DNA of 64,000 nt, taken from positions 55,198 to 119,197 of the forward strand of contig NW_025841092.1 of assembly GCF_002878395.1 (NCBI RefSeq), read 5' to 3'. Of the stretch, positions 35,642-46,923 are shown piece after piece. Each line of letters begins with the position of its first letter. Position 1 is the first letter of the stretch. A program made the position numbers and the translations under genes. The notes beneath the pieces were generated by a model, which made no database searches, was not told where the DNA came from, and was given only the letters and a program-made list of their open reading frames with translations. This DNA is from Capsicum annuum (taxonomy: Eukaryota; Streptophyta; Magnoliopsida; Solanales; Solanaceae).

Positions 35642-36870
35642 ATTATACCCTACAACAATGATTGTTAAACCAAAACCATTCCATTTTGACTATTCCAAAC
35701 CATTTAACCATTTAGGGTTCCATTACCAAGTTTAAACCATGCATAAGTTCCATTAAAATTCAATAATGTAGTCAAAAATTCTCATAGGCATTTTATCATA
35801 CATATTGGGGGCATAGTATTTCCGAAACCAAAGCGAATTACCAAATAACGATTCTCATGCAACCAATTATCCAAAACTACCATTAAATCATATAAAAGCA
35901 TAGTTAAAACATGGAAAAAATTATAACCAAGCATTTATAAGCAAGACCCCCAAATTATATTTGAAATTCCAAAACCAAGAGTTTATAATCAAAACCCCCA
36001 AATTATATTTGAAAATCCAAAACCATACAATAATCAAATTATGAAAATAGTGTATAAAACTATGCCTTTAGTTGGAACTAACAATGAGGGAAGAGAACAT
36101 GCCTTAAACCAAGAAGATGATGGAGAGAAATCACCAACACAAGCCGTAAATTAATCCTTAAGATGAAACCCTAGCCTTCCTTTACCCAAAAGCCTTACAA
36201 AGAATTGTAGAGTGTTTAAGAGAAGTTTCTGAGTGTTAATGAATAGAATAATAGGGAAAATAACTTCCCAATAGGAATATAAGTCCTGGGGCCTTATTAG
36301 GTTAAGTAGGAAAATGTCTAGATTGTCCTCACTTAAACTTCTAAAAATCTTGTCAGGTGGGTACGACTATCCATACCAGTCGTACCCTCTAATACGAGTA
36401 GTACCCACCACTCGTACCCAAGGCCATCTACCTTGGACCCAACATTGTCCAAGGTACAAATCACCCAAAATTATGTCGTATCTAAGTATACGACTAGTAC
36501 CCATGATCTATACCCCTGGAAGGATAGAATCCTAAGAGGATTGAACACTGCGCACCATATGAGTCTGTGGTACGACTCGTACCCTGGCTTACGACTCTTG
36601 GTGAGCCACTCGTACTCAAATACAACTTAAGCTACTAAGCCTAAGATTAAATAAAGTAACCAAACAAACCGTATCCACCGATACGACTCGTACCACCCAA
36701 GTTGTACCCATTCCAGAAACCAAATACAACCCACCAACCAACACTGATAAGCATACCACGAACCCATACTACTTTTATCCCAGTGTACGAATCATTTCCC
36801 CTGTTTGTATCCTGTCCAGAGACTAGAAATCCATGAAATTTTCTAAGGGCCAGAAACCCAGGGTGTTTCA
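35642..36870 (-). repeat. 5' LTR of A, 5' part (after the B insertion)
   Basis: Resumes the A LTR exactly where 25238 stopped and ends TTTCA at 36870. Holds the telo-box AAACCCTA at 36166-36173 and the word block at 36355-36810, with perfect 10-bp hairpin arms at 36359-36368 and 36378-36387. A 50-bp stretch around 35940-36020 (CCCCCAAATTATATTTGAAA) is duplicated locally. Confidence 0.88.
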
Positions 36871-36875
36871 ATACT
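36871..36875. repeat. Target site duplication of A (right copy)
   Basis: ATACT, identical to 16824-16828. Confidence 0.85.
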
Positions 36876-37664
36876 GCTAGAATCATGGATTATTAATTTA
36901 TAGATTATTGTTGAGTCATGATTGTACTCGTTACAAGGTTATGGTTATATTGCTCATTTATTATTAGGGTTGATTGAAATGTAATGTCTTATAATAATTA
37001 TTAGAATTAATCAAGTAAGAGTTACAATGGATGACATTTACTATAAAGGGTGATTTATGATTAGTAAGGTTAAGTGTGATAGGTATAAGGGGAATATCAA
37101 TGGTATATATTAACTATTAGCAATAGATTAGATATAACTAAGTCAACAAGAATAAGAATTATATACTCTTAGGTAACAAAAGTGAAGGAACACGATGTAG
37201 ATTGTATTGTATATAAGTTGTCATGATTCCTTTCAATGACTTTTATATTTTATTTACGTGATCTAACTCTAGTCGGCCGATAATACCAACTAGTATATGT
37301 TGTTGTATATTGATACTGCTCTTGCTATATTCTTTTTTGGTATAATGTGGTTGCAGGATCAGTTGATGTTTCTCTAGTAATGTGAATATGATATCCTACA
37401 GCTTTTAATCCTCTCATTCATGATAGAAGTTATATTCGGTCTTATCTTTCTTAAATTAAAAGTTTTTGGTCCTATTTAGAATAGGTCCTCGGGTATTTTC
37501 ATTCAACATTTATATATGTTATAAAATCTGTTGTAATAAAGACTTGGGATTTTGTTACGTACTTTTAGACTTCTGCATATCTTGTAGAAAGGATGATATA
37601 AGGTTCTTCTATCTAGGTGGATTAGAGTAGGTGCTCTCGCAATTCGGTAATTTAAGTTGTGATA
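36876..37664 (+). repeat. LTR-like sequence X, right part
   Basis: Continues X after A. Ends in a GGTGCTCTCGCAATTCGGTA and GTTGTGATA tail of the kind that closes many Solanaceae gypsy LTRs (GTCGTGACA type). No primer site follows, so X is a solo or broken LTR. Boundaries are approximate. Confidence 0.45.
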
Positions 37665-37682
37665 ATAATAACAATCTCTTTT

Positions 37683-38150
37683 CTAAATGGCCTTAGTATC
37701 AAGCTTCAGCAAAACGTCAGCCTTATTTGTCCTCTTACTGAACTTATACTCTAAGTGTTCTATTTTAGTCGTGGTCAACCTAATCCTTTTAGACTCTAGG
37801 CTTTGTCTCCAAATCATCAACTTTGTGTTAACTCCTCTGTGGTCCTCGTCAATCAAAACTATGCCATCCATAAATATCATACACCATGACACCTCATTCT
37901 GCATTTATTGCATTAGCACATCCATCTCTAAGGTAAATAAAAATAGTCTAAGAGTCAATCCCTGATCTAACCGTATTAAAATGAGAAAGTTTTTCAAGTC
38001 TTAGCTCAATTCTACATGTTCTTTATCTACATCATTTACACCATTGGAACAGTTTTAGCTTCTAAGCATCTCCATAAAAGTTCTCTAGGGACTCTGTTGT
38101 AAGTCTTTTCTAGGATAAACATTATGAGCTGAACCTTAAATATATTACTC
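37683..38150 (-). pseudogene. LINE reverse transcriptase fragment 1
   Basis: The minus strand encodes EKTYNRVPRELLWRCLEAK, then DQGLTLRLFLFTLEMDVLM, then WCMIFMDGIVLIDE and KLMIWRQSLESK. This is the plant RTE-like LINE RT, where the active block is normally [10 protein letters not shown]; here ADD has become MDG. Three or more stops. Truncated at both ends. Confidence 0.8.
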
Positions 38151-38220
38151 TTAAATATATTTTTATTTTAGCCATATTGTGTTGCTTTTAAACATACAAA
38201 TGAATAGAACAAATATAGAA

Positions 38221-38340
38221 CAACAACATACCCAGAGAAATTTCACAAGTGAGGTATGTAAAGGGTAGAGTGTACGTAGACCTTACCACTACCTCGTAGA
38301 GCTAGAGAAATTGTTTTTGTAAGATCCTCAGCTCAAGGGC
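38221..38340 (-). mobile_element. SINE 3' half, TS/Au-type
   Basis: Plus strand AACAACAACATACCCAGAGA begins the reverse complement of a (TTG)n-tailed SINE. It continues with TAGAGTGTACGTAGACCTTA and CCTCGTAGAGCTAGAGAAAT, matching the GTAAGGTCTGCGTACACTC core that I know from Solanaceae SINEs. No clear pol III A/B boxes upstream, so the 5' half is missing or unreadable. Confidence 0.65.
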
Positions 38341-38559
38341 AGAAAATTCAAGTATAAAAAAGATGAAAATAATTAAGAAAATATAGCAACTAACAAAGAA
38401 ACAATGCAAAGTCTACAAGAAGGCAATAACAATAACAATAAAATAGTGCGATAATCAAAAAACAATAAACATAATGCTTTGATATACTATCCAAAATAAT
38501 GATAAACAATGATAAATATCAAAACAAAATCTACAAGAATACAACTAGTACAATGACAA

Positions 38560-39900
38560 ATACCAACTACCCTAAGCAAGACAACCCCCTATTACTAGTA
38601 ACCTTTTTCCTAGTAAACGTCCTCCATACCCTTCTATTTAAAGTTATGTCCTTAATAACCAAAAGCTATACCATATCCTGTTTAATCATCTCTTCCTAAT
38701 ACTTCTTTAGCCTACCTCTCTCTGTACCTCTTTAACAAACCTCTCACACTTCCTCATCTCACTTTTACTTTCCTCATATTATCTACCATGGATCCTACTC
38801 TCACTATTCCAAAATTTCTCTAATCTTATTTTTTCTAGTATGACCACACATCCACTTTAGGATCCTCATCTTCACAACGTCATCTTTGGACATAGGAGTT
38901 TTTGACTTGCCAATATTCTGCATGATGTAATATTGTAGATCTAATTACTACTCTATGAAACTTATATTTGAGTTTTCGCTTTACCATTTTATCACACAAG
39001 ACTCTGGAGGCAATCCTCTACTTCATCCATGTCACATAAGTATGGTAGATGATATCATTATTGATATTCTTACTTTTTTGAATTATAGAACCAAGATACT
39101 TGAATCTTTCTCTTTTGGGGATAATGTGTGTGTCAAACCTCACTTCGACACCTACCTCATGCATTATATCACTGAATATGCACTCCAAATACCTTTTTTG
39201 TCCTGCTCAGCCTTAACCCTTTAGTCTTCAGAGTTTGTCTCCACACCTCTAACTTAGCGTTGACTTTACTAGGTGTCTTATCAATTAGTACAATATCATC
39301 CGCAAATAACATACACCAAAATACCTTACCTTGAATGTCTTGTGTCAATTCATCCATCACCAAAACACATAGAAACAGACTAAGAGATGATCCTGGGTGT
39401 ATTCCAATCTCTACAAAGAAGTGTTCTGACTCTCCTCTCACAGTTCTAACCTGCGTTTTAGCTCATACAATAATGTAGGCTACCAATACACCTCTTGCCT
39501 CTAGGCATCGTCATAGGACTTTTTTCGGCACTTTGTCGTAGGCCTTCTCAAGATCAATGAACACCATATGTATGCCCCTCTTCCTTTCTCGATATCTCTC
39601 CATTTGTCTCCTCACAAGATGGATGATTTCTTTAGCTGATCGTCCTAACATGAATCCAAATTGATTTTCGAAAATAGACACACCTATCCTCACCCTCATC
39701 TCCACCACTCTCTTCCAAGCTTTCAATGTGTCGCTTAGCAACTTAATACCCCTATAATTATTGTGATTTTGAATATCAGCCTTGTTCTTGCAAATTACTA
39801 TTATACTCCACCTCCATTACTCGGACAATTTAATCGTCTTAAAAATGACATTAAACAAATTAGTCAACTAATATAGAACCTTTTCCAATAAAGAAATTAA
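38560..39900 (-). pseudogene. LINE reverse transcriptase fragment 2 (RTE-like)
   Basis: Minus-strand pieces in order: [20 protein letters not shown] and [18 protein letters not shown] (39741-39511), then [34 protein letters not shown] with the catalytic ADD intact, and [20 protein letters not shown] (39441-39190). A C-terminal non-catalytic part is traceable to about 38560. Frameshift between 39441 and 39511. It is a separate copy from fragment 1, since both contain the same RT block. Confidence 0.85.
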
Positions 39901-40470
39901 AGAATTAATTTTTGTTTTGTCGTAATAAGTGATCAAGCATCACATTTGTGGGAGTTTGTCCATTTCCACGCATCGGGAAAGTTTTATGGTGTCAACATAA
40001 AATATTTTTTTTCCTTATGTTACATTTTAGTTGATACTCTTGTTAGAAATTTTTATTTTAATTTAGTTATCTCATTTATGAAATCAAGAGGATCTTATAA
40101 CGTTCTTCTAATATTATTTCTATCATTCAATGACTACATAAAATATATTATATACTGAAATTTATATTTTCAAAACATAGTTAATAAGACTAATTTGATA
40201 AAATAAATCTTGATAAATATTTTTTTTTAAGGAGAGTGTCATATGAACAAAAACCTACTAATTTGAAACGAAGGGATTATATTGGGTCATTGTGATTAAA
40301 ATGAAAACGAAGGGATTATATTTGGGTCATTGTGATCACTAATCAAAAATGATTTTTCCAAGTAGTATTTAAAAGTCGAATTTTTAAAAATGTATTCCCG
40401 ATATTCACTAATATTGTTGACAAAATCATTATTTACAAATAATGCAATACCCCCGGGCTCCTAGTGGCTA
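39901..40470. other. AT-rich intergenic sequence
   Basis: No credible gene. Contains a near-repeat of AACGAAGGGATTATATTGGG (around 40267 and 40308), a short local duplication. Confidence 0.5.
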
Positions 40471-40478
40471 GTGATTTC

Positions 40479-40938
40479 TAGGAGTGTGCATCGGTCGGTT
40501 CGGTTTGATTTTATGTGTTAATGGTTCGGTTTATTGATTTTCCGTTTTTAAATATGTAAAACCAATAACCAACCAATAAGATATTTTCTTATCGGTTTCG
40601 GTTTATCGATTTTTGGTCCTTAACGGTTAGGTTTTCGGTTTAACCAATAAGAAAAAACCTATAAAATAGAAATAGTAACAACTAACTTAAAAAAATGAAA
40701 TCTTAGTTACCGGCAAAATCCTACGTAATGCATTTTAGTTTACAAGAATCTTCAAACTTGAACTGACTATTAGTTAGAAAAAAAAATCCTAATTGTTGGA
40801 AGTTATAAATGCTTCAAGCTTTTCAATACGATAATAACCAAACTTTATATTGTGTCTTTGTTGCCCTAAATTGGTTAACACTTTGTGAATCACTGAATTA
40901 TGAATAAGTAATGCATATAATATATATATGCATACACA

Positions 40939-40977
<39 letters not shown>

Positions 40978-41163
40978 ATATATATATATATAAATAGGGA
41001 TAAAACAATAACTTAGTGTATCCTTATTGGGTCGAACCATTTACCCAATAAATTTTTTTATAAAATCAATAAAAAATCGTTAACCCAATAACCCAATACC
41101 AATAACCCAATAACATTTTTATTGATTCGGTTTATCGATCGATTCGGTTTTTGTACACCCCTA
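40479..41163. mobile_element. hAT-like miniature inverted-repeat element
   Basis: Left end TAGGAGTGTGCATCGGTCGG; right end, reverse complemented, TAGGGGTGTACAAAAACCGA. Flanked by 8-bp near-duplications GTGATTTC (40471-40478) and GTTGTTTC (41164-41171), 6 of 8 matching, as for hAT elements. 685 bp, with many ACCAATAA and CGGTTTAT words. No transposase, so non-autonomous. Confidence 0.7.
40939..40992. repeat. Compound TCTA/TA microsatellite
   Basis: About nine TCTA units followed by a TA run, inside the hAT-like element. Confidence 0.9.
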
Positions 41164-41171
41164 GTTGTTTC

Positions 41172-42095
41172 TAATATTAATCTTGCTGGAGAATTCAGCT
41201 TGTTCTAAAATATGTGACGCCTTGGAAGAAAAGAAGAAACATTTACATTAATTAGGTAAAATATTTTTAAAAACACATAGTAGTAAAGGATAATTAAAAC
41301 CAATAGATAAAAGAATAATTTAGTCAGATAGATATATTTTACAATTCAAGTTATATTTTGAACTTTTTAAAAGATAAATAATATGAATACATCATAGACA
41401 TTTTTTCTAGCAGAGAAAACTCTTCAAAAATTGGTGTATACCACTTCATATAAAGCACACTCATTATTATTCTTATTCTTACCCCGGTCCTTTCAATTTA
41501 TTTTTCTCTATTGACTTGACACAGAATTTTAAAAAATAAAGATATTTTAAAATTTTATGATTTTAAATTAAAAATATATTTCAAAATATATTTTAGTTTT
41601 GTGATTTAAAAATCTCGTATGAAAAATAGTAATTAAAAAATTGATAAAAATAAATGGAAATATTCTCTTTAAAAAAGACTAAGATAAAAAATAGAATAAA
41701 TAAATTAAAACAATTTTTTTATTTAATTAAAATAAAAGCAAAATAAAGTTAGCTTTTTTGCTCACTGTATGGCTGCGTAGGACCAGGGATAAATTCCAAA
41801 GAAAAAGACCCCTTTTTATTCGTCAGGAAAAAACATCTTTTTATGTTTTATTTGATATTCGCTAACCTTATTGAAATTTGAATTAATTCGAATCTACATT
41901 GAAAAATCTAAGATTGGATGAAAAATTGCTTCATATTAAAAACGACATCATATCTAGAATGAAATTTAAGACACCACATTAGCACATCACCACATCACCA
42001 CTTAATTAAATTGCTTCCTATAATTAAAAATATAGAAATAATTACCACGTCACCACTTATGATTAAAAAAAATAATATTTGAGTTTGCAAACTTT
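41172..42095. other. AT-rich intergenic sequence
   Basis: Very AT-rich with poly-A/T runs; no frame, RNA gene or element end that I can support. Confidence 0.5.
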
Positions 42096-42330
42096 GTGCA
42101 GTCCGCTGCGCGAGTGACACAGGAGACGCACGCGATGGGGTCTTGCGGTCATCGTCTGGGGAGGATCGGAACATTAGTCATTTACGGAAAAGTCGAATAC
42201 GGTTGGTGTAACATTAGACACTGTAGCATTAGACTTCACCTCATTGGCTGGACTTTCCTTGTCACATTACTTTTCATTCCCCCGCTATCTGTTGTTTCCC
42301 TTTCCATGAGACACATCTTATTATTTTATT
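42096..42330 (+). other. CpG-rich low-copy segment, possible gene relic
   Basis: About 12 CpG in the first 115 bases (42096-42210), unlike the CpG-poor surroundings. A 105-codon frame starts at 42096 but its second half is hydrophobic translation of AT-rich sequence and matches no family I know. It may be a promoter/5' exon relic, a captured gene fragment, or simply sequence that has escaped methylation. Confidence 0.3.
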
Positions 42331-42660
42331 TCATTTTATATTTTTATTTACGGCTAATTTCTTTAATACCTTTAGGGATCGGTTGGTATAAAGAGACATT
42401 ATTTATGGATTAACAATATTAGAATTAATAATACAGAGATTAGTAATGCAGGAATTATAATACTGAAATTATTTTTTATCAAGTGTTTGGTTCATTGTAT
42501 TAAAAACTAGATATATCATGTATTGTATTTGGGTTTAAAACTCTACAAAATCTTCTTTACAATTATACCGTTAATTTTTTATCGGATCTTCTACTTCATT
42601 TAACTAGCCAAATTACTCACCCTTTGCGCGATCATATAGAAAAGCTAAAATGTGAATAAT

Positions 42661-42665
42661 AATTC
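42661..42665. repeat. Target site duplication of solo LTR G (left)
   Basis: AATTC, repeated at 44177-44181. Confidence 0.8.
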
Positions 42666-44176
42666 TGATGTGTGAGCTGATGCTAACACATTTGAGGCTT
42701 TTAACTAAGAATAATTGCAAAGTCTTAAGCAACTTTTGTCGTTTTTTGATTGTTTTATGTTTGATTTTGTAGTAGAAGCTGATATGATAGAGAACCAACA
42801 AGAATGAGAGCAGAAGTTGAAATATGAAGAAATCTGAAGAAAAATGTGGCTGACGACATTTGTGATAAGTCGTCAGCCCCGTGATAAGCTATCAGCTTCA
42901 TCGTCAGCAGTAGACAGAGAATTGGCCTAAGTTGAAAGCTGTGATGACATTTTGTGATAGGTCGTCAAGGGTCTGATAAGCTGTCAAGAATGTCGTCAGC
43001 CTAAGGCAGCACAGGAGAACTGAAGTAGAGCCTTGACGACATTTTGTGATAGGTCGTCAAGAAGCTGATAAGTCATCAAGATTGTCGTCAGCCTTAAGCA
43101 GGAAGAGCCAAAACTGAAGAAAGAGCCGACAACATTTGTGATAAGTCGTCAGCCTCTTGATAGGCTATCACAAATGTGTCACCTAATTCGAGGGATTTCT
43201 GAAATTTTATTATTTTGTTTCCTTATTTAGGGTGAACTATTTAAAGCCTTATTTAGGGGTTTCTTGGAAAGGTCGGCATATTGAGTTTTGAGAATACTTT
43301 TGATATTTTTTCTCTAATTTCTTGGCTTGAAAAAACAAATACTTTGAAGAGATTATTATCATTATTCTGTGATTTTCCTTTGTGATCTAATCTGCGATTC
43401 ACTAGTTATTATTCTTCTTGTGGTAAGTTTAACTTTCAAAGCATAAATAGAACTTGTTGTTTTGATTTTACCATTATTAGTGGCTAAATTTCCTTTAACC
43501 TGAATTATGGGATCTAAGGTTAGGTCTTGATAAGGTGCTAAGTATTCAAGATTCAAAAGGTGGTAGGATTTCTTGATAATTTTGAGGTTTTAATTAACGT
43601 CTGTTGGTTGCAAACTATAGATAAAACCTACTTTGATTTGCTTGAGAAAGAAATCAAATATAGTAGGAAGTGAATTATCAACAGGGACTTGGAAATACTC
43701 CGTTTAATAATCAGCGCTGTAACAAGGTTGGTTAACCTGAGGTAAAATCCGGGCAGTGAATATAAATTCCCTAAGTTCGAGAGGATTAGGTAATTAAATG
43801 CTGAAGTAGGTCGAGAGACATTTAAGCATAACTTCAATAAGGATAACTTGTTGTCCTACCTACCGTGAGAATCTTGAATCACTAGTAGCATCCGTCAAGT
43901 ACCATAATCCCTAGTGAACATAATTCTGGTTTTTCATAAACTCTTGATTACGAACACTTAAGTTAAAGTGACCAACAATTTATTGGCTAATCTCCAAAAC
44001 CCCCATTTTATATTTTCGTATCATCTGTTTGAATTCAACTTGTAGCTATAGTCTCAAATTAGTTTAATCGCCACTCACATTGTTTCCTGTGGATTTGAGC
44101 CCGACTTCAAAAGTTGGGTAAATATATTAACGACGACCACCTTGCACTAAATTGAAGTGTAAGTTGAGCGTTATCA
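42666..44176 (+). repeat. Solo LTR G, 1511 bp
   Basis: Begins TGATGTGTGAGC, ends GAGCGTTATCA, with AATTC on both sides. The end region (TTTCCTGTGGATTTGAGCCC then GCGTTATCA) resembles Tat/Athila-type LTR ends. No internal domain follows, so it is a solo LTR left by LTR-LTR recombination. It carries a 92-bp repeat array at 42852-43178. Confidence 0.75.
42852..43178 (+). repeat. Array of 92-bp repeats in solo LTR G
   Basis: Units start at 42852, 42943, 43035 and 43128 (spacing 91, 92, 93), with the last one partial. Each unit has a GACGACATT-like left arm and GTCGTCA right arm around a short TGTGATA loop. Nine TGACG/CGTCA cores occur in about 300 bases. Confidence 0.85.
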
Positions 44177-44836
44177 AATTCTCACTCCGTTTAGTTGATC
44201 ATTTATTTATTTTTTTTAAAATTGAGCCTATTTGATCAAGAAAGATTTAAAACAACAAATAATTGTCATATTATACAGAAATAATTTTATAAAATTTATT
44301 TACACACTACGTAAGAACAACACAGACTATTGATAATATAGTTTTAAAATTTCAAATTATATATTTATTTGACAATAATCTTTTTTATTTAAATTGACCC
44401 ATCTGTAAATTGAACAATTATATAATACCCTAAATATAGTTCACGTTATAAGCTTTCAACCAACATACGGGAGAAATGATATTTAAGTACTTGATCCACA
44501 TATGCAAAGTAAAAAGAGGTTGGCAAATTAAATGTAACATAACAATCAAATTTGTAGTTATTAGATTTAAAATGGAACTAAAAGGAAAATTTAATAAAAA
44601 GAATTGAAGAGTAGTTAAGTCATTTAATTCTCTTATTCATGTATTATTAAACCGTGGATAAGCAATCCCAAGGTTTCTGAAGTATCAGATAATACACTTT
44701 ATGGTGTATTAGATATCCATGTATTAAGTGGAATTAAATTTAAATTGGGTAACCAAATATTTTATTAGTTGAACTAAATTCTAATTCATGTACTATTTTA
44801 TTTAATACAGCCTACCAAACAAGTCCTTACAGGTTT

Positions 44837-46398
44837 TAAAATGATATAAAGAAGATTGTGAAAGAGATAGGAAACTATTTCTACGATATTGTGTAGAAAC
44901 CTATTCTTATTCGGCGTGTTGTCCGAATTCTCATCAAAATTGTGTGTTGATACATCATACACATATCGTTTGATGAGTCATGAACTAAGGTGACGTGAAA
45001 AAAGTCAAAATTGATCAAAGTAATAAATAAAAATAAATATTTTATTTTTTACTTATAATGCACCAAATTAGTGCGCTATAAATAAAAAGTAAAATGTGTC
45101 ATATGTTTTGTATAAATGGATTAGGCCTTTACGGCCGTTAAGGTCTACGGACTCATATAGTGTACAAAATTAGAGCATCATATATACAAGTCAATAAAAC
45201 TAAGTGGATTCCTTTTCTACCTTGGTTTATCTCTGCCATCTTAAAATTTCTCTCTTCCCTCCATACTTTATTGTAAGATTGATTAGTCATGTTTCAAGAT
45301 TCAAGAACCTTAATGTTTTATATCCAACCTGGTATATTCAAAGATCATTGTAGGCTCAAGACATCAAAGACCCCTAGAAATTTAGGTCGTAAATTCTAGG
45401 ATTGTAAAGCGTCAAAAGTAAGATTTTAGATTACTGTTTTAGAGAATAAATGATGCAAGCACACCCAGTCATGTAACAGAGTTCAAGATCATTTTCATCA
45501 AGTCGCTACTAATTGGGAGGCATAGAGAAAGTTTTTAATAGAGGTTTAAGGCTCAAAAACCTGCTAAAATGAAAGCAGAAGACTTTGCTTGGAGGTATAC
45601 TTAGTGTAGGAAGAAAGCTCACTTGTGATGTGGGATACTAAGAAGGAAGTGACTGCAATTCAATGGTTGCGACGGCAAAATGAGATGAACTCATTCTAAA
45701 GCGTCAAGGTTCACTGTTTGGAGTTGTGCAGATAATAGATGCAACTGTAAGTGGGATATGTGACGCTACAAACTACGCCGTATACTACAAGTGTAGTTCA
45801 TTTTAGGGTATCATTGCAATTTGTTTAAATGTCACTTTTGGGTATTTTATGTAATAGCTAGCATAGAACATAAATAAGTGAGTATATGTTATTTAGACTT
45901 AGATTTATCTGAGTGAATGAGCTTCCCTAGATTTATCCAGGTGTTATCCATAATGCAAACTATAATCATAACCTTTTCTAATGATATTATTGTTTCATTT
46001 TGGTACTGTTGAAACCTACAACTTACAAAACTCAACCAAAATCGAGCTTTCACGTTGAAATCCTTCTTATATATGATGGCACCAGGACTAATGCAAGAAG
46101 GTGTGCTTGTAGCAAGGAAAGAAGCAACCCATTAGGCTTTAATCGTTACAATTATTGAGAAGCTTGTAAATATAGCCTGTTCTGAATATAGTCAGCTTCC
46201 AAATCATCAAAATACCTTCTTTAATTTATCCAAAAATCCTCAAATACAGACTGAAAATCTAAGACCTAAAGATGAAATCATAAATAAATCACGAGGGAAT
46301 GTCCATAAAAATGGAATAAGAATCATACACAAGGAAAAAATCTTAAAATCACCTTTAGAATCTCCCAAAAATAACCTCCCAACCTTCAAAATTGTGTT
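44837..46398. other. Unassigned AT-rich sequence
   Basis: No recognisable gene or element. CpG is slightly higher near 45120-45150 (TTTACGGCCGTTAAGGTCTA), which I cannot interpret. Confidence 0.4.
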
Positions 46399-46737
46399 AT
46401 GAGGTTTATAATTGAAAATGAGGTTTTAGATCACTGCCATCGATTCCTTCTTCATGAACATAGGAGCCCCATCGTATTTGCGAACGTGTTCGAAAACTTA
46501 AAGGACTATCTGTATGTGGTAAAACAATTTGTACACATGGTTAAACCAACAGTTAACGTATGGAAGGAAGGACATACCAAGTTTGATTCAACAATAGTAG
46601 ATATTAAATATATATCAATTATCACTGGGAGAAGTAATCACTTTCATAGGAGGCCCAAACCTTGTACTCTGGAGTTCAGTATCACACTGGAAGACCAACC
46701 TAGCTTCCAAATTATGGGACCATTTACCAGGTTATGA
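46399..46737 (+). other. Unrecognised 112-codon open frame
   Basis: Encodes a mixed-composition peptide with HCHRFLLHEHRSPIVFANVF near the N-terminus and no membrane segment, repeat or domain known to me. It is notable for lying outside any recognised transposon. No clear TATA box or splice context. Chance is the likeliest explanation. Confidence 0.15.
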
Positions 46738-46923
46738 TCTGGACAAGATAATATTAAAAGTCAAGTCGTTGAGGAAGGTCCAAGATCTTTATCAATCCTA
46801 CAGACATTTGAAGTGACATGTACATAATGGACTTCATAGCGCGTGATTCTCGGATTGTTATTCCTAATATTTTATTATAAATAGCTTTCTATTTCTTCAT
46901 TGTACATTATCAAATGTTTATTA

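Larger units (their letters stand above)
16829..36870 (-). mobile_element. Ty3/gypsy chromovirus A (Tekay/Del-like), full-length, split by B
   Basis: Plus-strand ends are TG...TTTCA, with ATACT duplications outside. On the minus strand the order is 5' LTR (36870-35642 and 25238-23929), primer site, gag, protease, RT, RNase H, integrase, chromodomain and 3' LTR (19318-16829). Removing B and one copy of its duplication leaves about 9.6 kb. RT is deleted and integrase lacks two catalytic residues, so A is dead. Confidence 0.9.
42370..44836. mobile_element. MITE-like element interrupted by solo LTR G
   Basis: Left part (42370-42660) reads GGATCGGTTGGTATAAAG with GTGTTTGGTTCATTGTATTA. The right part (44182-44836), reverse complemented, reads AGGACTTGTTTGGTAGGCTG with similar AT-rich words, giving imperfect inverted ends. 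No transposase. Ends and duplication are uncertain. Confidence 0.35.

Noticed and set aside
39946..40158. 70-codon plus-strand frame with hydrophobic translation
   Set aside because: AT-rich sequence, no homologous family recognised, consistent with a chance frame.
42852..43178. Regular 92-bp repeats could suggest a CRISPR-like array
   Set aside because: The repeats are adjacent, with no unique spacers, and lie inside a plant solo LTR with target duplications.
46399..46737. 112-codon frame as a host gene
   Set aside because: No recognised domain, no promoter or splice context, and composition near what chance frames give; kept only as a low-confidence feature.
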